DNA from: Bacillota bacterium
GTDB lineage: Bacteria; Bacillota; Clostridia; Christensenellales; Aristaeellaceae
Length of the DNA stretch: 11,319 bases
Direction of reading: 5' to 3'
Assembly: GCA_023409955.1 (NCBI GenBank)
Contig: JAEYQQ010000032.1
Location: forward strand, 1 to 11,319
The first letter of the stretch is position 1. Every line of letters begins with the position of its first letter. Below the pieces are notes generated by a model. That model was given only the letters and a program-made list of their open reading frames with translations, made no database searches and was not told where the DNA came from. Below, piece by piece: positions 5,439-11,319 of this stretch. Position numbers and translations under genes: made by a program.

Positions 5439-6257
5439 TTAAAACAACCATGGCTGGATTTTTCTTTCTTGAAAGGATGCCTGCCAGCGAGCCCCGCAGC
5501 TCCTTGCAATTTCTTTCGCTTTATCCACATGCAAATAAATATGCTCGGCCTTATGAGCATCAGATCCGAACGTAAAAAATTCTCCACCCAGCTCCAAAAA
5601 ACGGCGAATGATATCGGCACCAGGAATAGGGCTAGCCGTTTCCCGAAGACCTGATGCATTGATTTCCAATGCCTTCCCATTCTGAGCCAGATACTTTAAA
5701 AGCATATCAAGCAAATCCGGCGCATGATCATAGCGTAGCGGCCTTATTTCCGGCGCATAGGGAGCAAATTTTCCTACATAGCCCAGGTGAGCAATGGCAT
5801 CATAGTCTTGAAAATTGACAATACTCTCTAAACGCTGCTCCACATAACGCTTATAGGCTTCTTCCTGTGTTTTCCCTTCAAAATATTGGGGATAATATGG
5901 ATCTATATTATCCACAAGATGAAGAGATAAAAGCCGAAAATCTAAAGGCAATGCGTCCAGAGTAGTCGTAATTTCTTCGCGATATGGTGCGTTGTCGCCT
6001 ATTTCAAGCCCTTGGCGGATGACAAGAGATGGATATCTATCTCGTGCCGCAGCGATCTCTGCCAGCCATACTGAGAATATGGGCGGCTTGTCTATACCCG
6101 GATCAGGATGATGCGGTTCAATGTGGTCTGTAATACAGATTTCATCAAGACCTAATGAGAGTGCTGTACAGCATATTTCATCCAAAGTCTGCCTACCATC
6201 CATAGAATGATTGCTGTGCAGGTGATAATCCATCCTGCGAATAACATTCCTATTCAT
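5439..6257 (-). CDS. PHP-domain phosphatase, histidinol-phosphatase HisJ/HisK family
   Basis: The 272 residues match the size of bacterial PHP-type histidinol-phosphatases, which dephosphorylate L-histidinol phosphate in histidine synthesis. Metal-site motifs are in order: H12-x-H14 with D20 (DYHLHSNHSMDG), D44-H45 (ITDH), E85 (GLEIGD), H113 (SLHLVD), H157 (AHLGY), and D233-x-H235 (GSDAHKAEHI). All appear intact. No other his gene is in the window, so the substrate may instead be another phosphate ester; the family assignment is firmer than the substrate. ATG 6257 follows AAAGGG at about 5 nt. It lies 74 bp downstream of addA and 24 bp upstream of the phosphodiesterase gene, in the same direction, with no clear promoter of its own. 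Confidence 0.85.
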   Translation of the reverse strand: MNRNVIRRMDYHLHSNHSMDGRQTLDEICCTALSLGLDEICITDHIEPHHPDPGIDKPPIFSVWLAEIAAARDRYPSLVIRQGLEIGDNAPYREEITTTLDALPLDFRLLSLHLVDNIDPYYPQYFEGKTQEEAYKRYVEQRLESIVNFQDYDAIAHLGYVGKFAPYAPEIRPLRYDHAPDLLDMLLKYLAQNGKALEINASGLRETASPIPGADIIRRFLELGGEFFTFGSDAHKAEHIYLHVDKAKEIARSCGARWQASFQERKIQPWLF

Positions 6258-6292
6258 ATATACCCTTTCTTTGTATAAAAAGTGCTGTTTCA

Positions 6293-6324
6293 GGCTTTTT
6301 TAGCCGATTCAAGCCCTAGAATCG
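6293..6324 (-). repeat. Two small adjacent hairpins in the addA-PHP gap
   Basis: On the minus strand CGATTC/GAATCG (6-bp stem, 8-nt loop, 6324-6305) is followed directly by GGCT/AGCC (4-bp stem, 6305-6293). Neither is followed by a real T-tract, so a terminator is unlikely. They could be an RNA processing or stability element within the addA operon transcript. Confidence 0.3.
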
Positions 6325-6331
6325 TTTATTC

Positions 6332-9300
6332 TTATGATCCATCCGGTATGAGAATACCTTTTCCGCTGCGAAGCAAAAACAATACTGTTTCCCTTACCGG
6401 TATTCCCGTAATCTCCTCAAGAGCACGGCGGTACATGTGAAGCTGGGATGAATAACGTGTAAGGACCGCATTTTCATCTATGACGTTATCCGTTTTGTAA
6501 TCCACAAGTACCCATGCCCCGTCCTCCAAAAAGCAACAGTCTATAACACCCTGTACAAGTGCAGTCATACTCTTTTCAAGGCGTAAGTTAAATGCCCATT
6601 CTCTGTGAACCACTGATGCCTGCAGCATACGCTTACCCCAATCGCTGCAGAGAAAATTCATGATCCAATTGAAATATAGCCCTTGATACTGTTCTTTTGT
6701 TATCATGCCAGAGAGCACAAAGGCATGAAGATCATCTTGTAAACAGGATCGTATTTCCTCACTGGATTTATTTTTTAATGCTGATAGGGTTAAACGACTC
6801 AACACTTTATGAGTTACTGTTCCCAGATCAGCTGCCGTAGTCCCCTTCTTCTCCAGAAACAACGGCCTTTCGGGTAAAGATGAAAGTCGAATCGGCAACA
6901 CCAGTTCTTCCGGCCTGCCTTTATCCTCAGGCGTTTCTTCCTGATCTGATGGAATAAAGCCTTTCATAAGCTGTTTTTTGCTAAGGGATGTTACCGATGT
7001 TTTCAGCGGAAGCGTAAAACCAATATCCCGAAGTGAGGATGTGAAACGTTTCGCTGTTTCAGCCGGAATTTTCCGCTTTTCCTGCTGTAAAAGTTGATGA
7101 ATCTGGGTGTGGATATTCTCCTTTTTTTCCACATCTGCTTTTATGGTTTCGCTGGAAACATAGATGTTCCAAGGGATATTGTCCTGTGGATAACCTGTGG
7201 AAGTTGTGTATTTCTCACCTGTTTCCACGTCAGAATCAAGATGCCCTGTGGAAAACTCTGCCCCCAATGCTCTTAAAGGCGCCGATTCAGGCCTGTTATA
7301 CACTGATTGTATGATCCAATCCAACATGCTGCCAGCCTGCCATATACGATAGGCACCGATGGGTAAATCCCACTTGGCCGCAGGATCCTTTGCTCCTGCC
7401 GTTCCAATCAGGATCAAGCGCTCTCTGGCTCTTGTCATGGCGACATATAATAGCCTGGCCCGCTCTGCTTTTTCCTCTTCCATCCCTTTTAGCGCTATGG
7501 CTTTTTCTGCAATGGTTTTTGTTTTGGTTCTATCTTCGGGATAGATACATGGTATGGAAAGACCCAATTCCCTATGAACCTTGATGGGTGATCCATGGCC
7601 GGTAGAATGAATCTTGCCGCCCAGATCCATCACAATCGCAGCTGGAAATTCCAGCCCCTTGCTTTTATGGATGGTCATAATCCGAACAACATCCTCTGAC
7701 TCCCCAAGAATCTTGGCCGTTATGGAGTCACCAGACTTGCGCAGGCTTTCACCGTGGTCTATAAAGCCATGGATACCTTCCCCTTCTGTCCGGTCGTAAG
7801 CTGCTGCCCGCTCGCAAAGCAGTCGAAGGTTTGCTTGTCTTGCCTCCCCTGCCGGCAGCGCCCCAGACCTTGCATAGATACCTGTATCCAATAGCAGTTG
7901 CCAAACCAACTGATCCAATGGCAGGCAACGGGATAAAAAGCGCCATCTCTCCAGTTTAGTCATCACACCCTGACACCAAGTGCCAAGGCTGTCTTCTCTT
8001 TCTGTACATAGCATGAAGGATTCAAAAAAGGGAACATTTTTACCAGGATACGCTAAACGGATACTGGAAAGCATTTTCTCATCTGCTGCAAATGCCGGAC
8101 TGCGAAGCACAGATAAAAGCGGAATATCCTGCATAGGATTATCCAATACCTGCAATAAGGACATCATGGTTGCGATTTCAGGCAGACCAAAGTATTCCTC
8201 ATCTGCATCAGAATACACCGGTATGCCCTTTTTTTGAAATGTTTCCGCTACGATACGGGATGTATTTTTGGCCTTTGGCAAAAGCACAGCAATATCTCGC
8301 CAACGGTAGGGTCTTTGCTGCTTTGTATCCTTATCCATCAACGGATGATTTCGTAATTTCAGTATGCATTCTGCTGCCAATTCTGCTTCACGATGGATTT
8401 TGGATGGAGCTTCATCCTCTGTGTCTTTATCAGCTTCTTCTTGGGAAGCAACAAGTACGTGCATCTCTACCGGCACTTCCTGTCCTGGTTCCCTGCCCGC
8501 TATCAGCATTGCTTCTTGATCATATTCGATTTCTGTCGCATCTTCCCGCATGACAGATGCAAATACCGTATTGACAGCTTGAATGACACTCCGGGAGGAA
8601 CGAAAATTCTCCTGAAGCGCAATTCTGCGAAAAGATGCTTCTTCACTCAATGAAGAAACTTTAGCTTTCTGCAAAAATAACGTAGGGTCCGCCAATCGGA
8701 ATCGATAAATACTCTGCTTAACATCACCCACAAGAAATGCATTTTTACCGCCATGTACATATTGCAAAATTGCTTCCTGAATGCCTGAGATGTCCTGATA
8801 TTCATCGATAAATACTGCCTCAAAACGGCTCTGAACCGCTTTGCAAAGTTCCGGTACTTTTAAAACTGTAAGGGTTTTATGCTCCAAATCGGTGAAATCA
8901 TAGACGTTTTTTTCACGCTTATAAGATTCATACGTTTTATGTAATTTGCGCACAATACGCATGAGGGATCTGACAGCTGTTTTCGTATGAAACAGGTCCG
9001 CTGCGCATAGGGATAAGTTCTTAGGCGCACCCTCAATAATCTTGCTGATGCTATCCCGTATCTTTGAACGCTTATTTTTCAGCGATTCGCCCCATGCAGC
9101 TGTGAGCATCTCCTTTTTCTTCATGCCAGGGAACCTTGGAAACTTACGAATTTTCCACGCTTCTTTTAATGCTTCCAAAGATTCTGCTGCTGCTGTGACC
9201 AATAGCTCAATTTGGCGGATATCCTCCTTTAGTAATTCTTCACAATCAAGATCAGCCCATGGATCAGATAAATCATTTAGCAAAGCCTGGGCAGCGTTCA

Positions 9301-9946
9301 AACTGCCCTCCAATTGTATTTTTAGGCTCCGTGCTATTTGTTTTGTCCATGGATGATTGATAAGATCATTTTCATCAGGAAAATTGGCCATTTGCTTATG
9401 CATCCAGCGCCAAGGATCGGGCAATGACATCAGAAATTGATAAAGAGCATTTACCATTTCGCAAATTGCTTCGTCACTGAACTGATCGGACAGCGCAAGA
9501 AATCCATCCTTGCCTTCTTCATGCATGGACAAGAGAACATCTTGCAGCGCTTGATTGTATATAGCCTCTTTTTCTCCGCCTTCAACAAGCCTTGCCATAG
9601 GATCTAGGCCAGCTGCTTGAAAATGCTCCCGTATCACTTGACCGCAAAACACATGCAGGGTGCTGATGGACGCTCTGTCAACCTTTAGCGCCTGTTCCCG
9701 TAAGGCAGTATCTATATCAACTGCTTCATTTAATGCTTTTTGTATGCGCTCCCGCATTTCTGCCGCTGCTGCACGTGTAAAGGTTACCACCAGCATTCGA
9801 TCGACATGTACGCCATCATTTTTAATCAGTGACAGGATGCGTTCCACCAATACTGCTGTTTTGCCTGATCCGGCTGCAGCACTGACCAGCAGCATGTCAT
9901 TGCGAGCATCTATTGCTTGCTGCTGCGCTTGTGTCCATAAAGGCAT
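6332..9946 (-). CDS. addA: ATP-dependent helicase/nuclease subunit A (AddA)
   Basis: The 1204-residue protein has the full UvrD/RecB-type helicase plus C-terminal nuclease layout of AddA. AddA works with AddB to process double-strand breaks for RecA-dependent repair. Landmarks: Q-motif WTQAQQQAI (4-12), Walker A AAAGSGKT (23-30), Walker B DEYQD (about 380), VGDVKQSIYRFR (about 405), TIHKSKGLEFP (about 760), LLYVAMTRARERL (about 835), and the RecB-type nuclease core GVIDCC...VLVDYKTDN...QLHMYRRAL (about 1130-1165). Length is normal and nuclease residues are intact. ATG 9946 was chosen because GGAGGTG lies 8 nt upstream and the protein then begins MPLWT; the frame stays open 30 codons further, but that extension runs through the promoter and one parS palindrome. 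AddB is not adjacent, although addB usually precedes addA. The PHP phosphatase gene follows after 74 bp. Confidence 0.95.
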   Translation of the reverse strand: MPLWTQAQQQAIDARNDMLLVSAAAGSGKTAVLVERILSLIKNDGVHVDRMLVVTFTRAAAAEMRERIQKALNEAVDIDTALREQALKVDRASISTLHVFCGQVIREHFQAAGLDPMARLVEGGEKEAIYNQALQDVLLSMHEEGKDGFLALSDQFSDEAICEMVNALYQFLMSLPDPWRWMHKQMANFPDENDLINHPWTKQIARSLKIQLEGSLNAAQALLNDLSDPWADLDCEELLKEDIRQIELLVTAAAESLEALKEAWKIRKFPRFPGMKKKEMLTAAWGESLKNKRSKIRDSISKIIEGAPKNLSLCAADLFHTKTAVRSLMRIVRKLHKTYESYKREKNVYDFTDLEHKTLTVLKVPELCKAVQSRFEAVFIDEYQDISGIQEAILQYVHGGKNAFLVGDVKQSIYRFRLADPTLFLQKAKVSSLSEEASFRRIALQENFRSSRSVIQAVNTVFASVMREDATEIEYDQEAMLIAGREPGQEVPVEMHVLVASQEEADKDTEDEAPSKIHREAELAAECILKLRNHPLMDKDTKQQRPYRWRDIAVLLPKAKNTSRIVAETFQKKGIPVYSDADEEYFGLPEIATMMSLLQVLDNPMQDIPLLSVLRSPAFAADEKMLSSIRLAYPGKNVPFFESFMLCTEREDSLGTWCQGVMTKLERWRFLSRCLPLDQLVWQLLLDTGIYARSGALPAGEARQANLRLLCERAAAYDRTEGEGIHGFIDHGESLRKSGDSITAKILGESEDVVRIMTIHKSKGLEFPAAIVMDLGGKIHSTGHGSPIKVHRELGLSIPCIYPEDRTKTKTIAEKAIALKGMEEEKAERARLLYVAMTRARERLILIGTAGAKDPAAKWDLPIGAYRIWQAGSMLDWIIQSVYNRPESAPLRALGAEFSTGHLDSDVETGEKYTTSTGYPQDNIPWNIYVSSETIKADVEKKENIHTQIHQLLQQEKRKIPAETAKRFTSSLRDIGFTLPLKTSVTSLSKKQLMKGFIPSDQEETPEDKGRPEELVLPIRLSSLPERPLFLEKKGTTAADLGTVTHKVLSRLTLSALKNKSSEEIRSCLQDDLHAFVLSGMITKEQYQGLYFNWIMNFLCSDWGKRMLQASVVHREWAFNLRLEKSMTALVQGVIDCCFLEDGAWVLVDYKTDNVIDENAVLTRYSSQLHMYRRALEEITGIPVRETVLFLLRSGKGILIPDGS
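7108..7255. promoter_or_regulatory. DnaA-box-like group inside addA
   Basis: Within 148 bp of addA lie one exact box on the + strand, TGTGGATAA (7185-7193), and three one-mismatch boxes: TGTGGATAT (7108-7116), TTTTCCACA (7125-7133, opposite orientation) and TGTGGAAAA (7247-7255). They fall in a poorly conserved linker of AddA between the helicase and nuclease regions, where codon constraint is low. A binding function is only inferred. Confidence 0.3.
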
Positions 9947-9965
9947 ATGAACTCCACCTCCCACT

Positions 9966-9980
9966 GATACATATTGTATC
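9966..9980. promoter_or_regulatory. Inverted repeat over the addA -10 box
   Basis: GATACA-TAT-TGTATC is a perfect 6-3-6 inverted repeat covering the addA -10 hexamer and the predicted transcription start. That is a typical repressor position. No matching regulator is encoded nearby, and it does not match the Gram-positive LexA box. Confidence 0.4.
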
Positions 9981-10001
9981 GTATCCCAGAAATATTGTAA
10001 A
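9973..10001 (-). promoter_or_regulatory. addA: Promoter of addA and probably the downstream operon
   Basis: On the minus strand TTTACA (10001-9996), exactly 17 bp, then TACAAT (9978-9973). Predicted start near 9966, about 20 nt before ATG 9946. The -35 box ends 8 bp from the nearer parS site. Confidence 0.75.
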
Positions 10002-10009
10002 CTGAGCCA

Positions 10010-10025
10010 TGTTTCACGTGAAACA
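10010..10025. other. parS: parS site 1 (ParB-binding centromere)
   Basis: TGTTTCACGTGAAACA is a perfect 16-bp palindrome identical to the well-known chromosomal parS consensus TGTTNCACGTGAAACA. ParB loads at such sites, spreads, and recruits SMC; in most bacteria they cluster near the replication origin. The site sits between addA and glgP. Confidence 0.93.
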
Positions 10026-10050
10026 ATCAATCGCACTCCTTACACCAGTT

Positions 10051-10066
10051 TGTTTCACGTGAAACA
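10051..10066. other. parS: parS site 2 (ParB-binding centromere)
   Basis: A second exact copy of TGTTTCACGTGAAACA, 41 bp from the first (25 bp between them). Two exact copies so close together rule out coincidence. It lies about 54 bp upstream of the glgP -35 box. Confidence 0.93.
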
Positions 10067-10096
10067 ATTTCGTGTATGACCATATTATCCCCTGGG

Positions 10097-10118
10097 GAAT
10101 ATCGTCTTGGTGATATTC
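10097..10118. promoter_or_regulatory. Operator-like inverted repeat upstream of glgP
   Basis: GAATATC (10097-10103) and GATATTC (10112-10118) are perfect inverted copies separated by 8 bp. The right arm ends one base before the -35 box, a position suited to an activator or repressor of glgP. A partly overlapping CCCC-T-GGGG palindrome lies just to the left. No regulator can be named. Confidence 0.4.
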
Positions 10119-10119
10119 G

Positions 10120-10148
10120 TTGTGCTCTGTCAGCACGTATGATAAAAT
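10120..10148 (+). promoter_or_regulatory. glgP: Promoter of glgP
   Basis: TTGTGC (10120-10125), a 17-bp spacer and TAAAAT (10143-10148), preceded by TGA to give an extended -10. The predicted transcription start near 10155 leaves a leader of about 40 nt. Confidence 0.65.
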
Positions 10149-10194
10149 ACTCACGTTATTACCTATTTTGTAGAAAAAAGGCGGGCGACACATT

Positions 10195-11319
10195 ATGCCG
10201 ACTACGTCCTTTGATAAGGAATCTATCAAAAAGAGTATTTTGGGAAAATTGCAGCGTTATAATGGTCGTACCATTGCTGAAGCTACCTCCCAGCAGATAT
10301 ATACAGCCTTGGCATCTACTGTCCGGGACCAGATTATGCAAAAATGGATGATCGCCCGGGAAGAGCGAAGAGAAAGCAAAGCAAAACGTTTGTATTATCT
10401 CTCCGTAGAATTTTTGATGGGAAGAACCTTGTACTGCAACATATTAAACCTCTGTAGTACAGCTATATATAAGGAAGCGATTGCAGAACTGGGCCTTGAT
10501 CTGAATGTTATTTTGAAGGAAGAGCCAGAGCCGGGCCTTGGAAACGGCGGATTGGGAAGACTGGCTGCATGTTTTCTGGATAGCTTATCATCTCTTGATT
10601 TGCCTGCGATGGGCTGCACCATTCGTTATGAATATGGTCTGTTCCGGCAGAAAATGGTGGATGGCCAACAGGTGGAGCTTCCGGATGACTGGCTGATAAA
10701 CGGGAACGTGTGGGAAATGGCAGTCCCTGAAGATGCCTGTGAGGTACACTATGGCGGTCGCCTGGAGGAAACTGTTGAAAACGGCGTTCGTAAATTCCAT
10801 CTCAAGGATTACTTTACCGTAGAAGCTGTTCCCTATGATATGCCTGCTGTTGGATATGATACGGATACCGTTAACTCCCTGAGGATGTGGCGCGCCCGTT
10901 CCCCCAAAGGCATTGATCTTTGCTCCTTTGGGCAAGGGAATTATATCAGGGCCACCCAGGAAATTGAATTAGCGGAAGTTATCAGTAAGGTGCTGTATCC
11001 TGAAGATAACCACTATGAAGGCAAGCTGCTGCGTTTGAAACAGCATTATTTCTTTACCAGTGCCACAGTTCAATATGCCATTAAATCCTTCAAGCGGCAG
11101 TATGGCAATGACTTTTTCCTGCTGCCGGATAAGGTCTCTTTTCATGTTAATGACACCCACCCAGGATTGGTGATTCCGGAATTGATGCGCATCCTGATGG
11201 ATGAAGAAGGACTAGGCTGGGAAGAAGCTTCGGATATTACCCAGCGCACAGTAGCTTATACCAACCATACCATTATGGCTGAGGCTTTGGAAAAATGGCC
11301 TGAAGACATGGTACAAAAC
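10195..11319 (+). CDS. glgP: Glycogen/maltodextrin phosphorylase, N-terminal part (3' end outside window)
   Basis: The frame runs open from ATG 10195 to the right edge: 375 codons of a family usually 750-830 residues long. Phosphorylase hallmarks appear in order: YYLSVEFLMGR (67-77), the glycine-rich EPEPGLGNGGLGRLAACFLD (110-129), IRYEYGLFRQK (143-153), DDWL (164-167), HVNDTHPGLVIPELMRILMD (about 320-339) and the NHTIMAEALEKWP segment near the edge. The enzyme splits terminal alpha-1,4-linked glucose from glycogen or maltodextrin with phosphate, giving glucose-1-phosphate. The PLP-binding lysine lies in the C-terminal half, beyond the window, so integrity cannot be judged. Glycogen versus maltodextrin preference is not readable. 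AAGGCGGG upstream is an imperfect ribosome binding site. It is divergent from addA across the parS pair, and no other glg gene is visible. Confidence 0.95.
   Translation, partial: MPTTSFDKESIKKSILGKLQRYNGRTIAEATSQQIYTALASTVRDQIMQKWMIAREERRESKAKRLYYLSVEFLMGRTLYCNILNLCSTAIYKEAIAELGLDLNVILKEEPEPGLGNGGLGRLAACFLDSLSSLDLPAMGCTIRYEYGLFRQKMVDGQQVELPDDWLINGNVWEMAVPEDACEVHYGGRLEETVENGVRKFHLKDYFTVEAVPYDMPAVGYDTDTVNSLRMWRARSPKGIDLCSFGQGNYIRATQEIELAEVISKVLYPEDNHYEGKLLRLKQHYFFTSATVQYAIKSFKRQYGNDFFLLPDKVSFHVNDTHPGLVIPELMRILMDEEGLGWEEASDITQRTVAYTNHTIMAEALEKWPEDMVQN

Noticed and set aside
9947..10036. N-terminal 30-residue extension of AddA
   Set aside because: It would translate through the promoter and a parS site. 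The ATG at 9946 has a good ribosome binding site and gives the usual AddA N-terminus.

Overview
The window looks like chromosomal DNA of an anaerobic, low- to mid-GC Firmicute (Bacillota, probably Clostridia). This is inferred from AGGAGG-type ribosome binding sites, sigma-A-type promoters with 17-bp spacers, an AddA-type (not RecB) helicase-nuclease, an ECF-transporter S component, a DUF1858 redox-disulfide protein and a rubrerythrin-like protein. It holds ten protein genes, two of them cut by the window edges. I see no rRNA, tRNA, CRISPR array, transposase or phage gene.

Layout. 1-859 (-): 5' part of a secreted or surface-anchored protein with an SH3-like module between Pro/Thr/Glu-rich repeats. 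860-1226: gene-free, holding that gene's promoter and the terminator of the next operon. 1227-2646 (-): operon DUF1858 protein -> ferritin-like diiron protein -> ECF S component, with a strong promoter at 2618-2646 and a terminator at 1188-1217. 2754-4109 (-): two-gene operon, metallo-beta-lactamase-fold hydrolase -> glyoxalase/VOC enzyme, with its own promoter. 4188-10001 (-): addA -> PHP-family phosphatase (histidinol-phosphatase HisJ type) -> alkaline-phosphatase-superfamily phosphodiesterase, probably one transcription unit. 10010-10066: two perfect copies of the chromosome-partition site parS. 10120-11319 (+): promoter and 5' part of a glycogen/maltodextrin phosphorylase gene (glgP), transcribed divergently from addA.

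The strongest non-coding signal is replication/segregation-like. Two exact 16-bp parS palindromes lie between the divergent addA and glgP promoters. The consensus DnaA box TTATCCACA (either strand) occurs exactly four times. One copy belongs to a same-orientation, roughly helically phased group of box-like 9-mers in the 97-bp gap upstream of the ferritin-like gene. This suggests an origin-proximal segment with a possible DnaA-titration or regulatory cluster. No dnaA, dnaN, parA or parB gene is present, so I do not call oriC.

The genes read as several small, separately promoted units: DNA break repair (addA), phosphate-ester hydrolysis (PHP and PDE enzymes), detoxification or unknown hydrolysis (MBL + VOC), redox/oxidative protection plus vitamin-type uptake (DUF1858, ferritin-like, ECF-S), and glycogen breakdown (glgP). 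Functional links between units are inference only.
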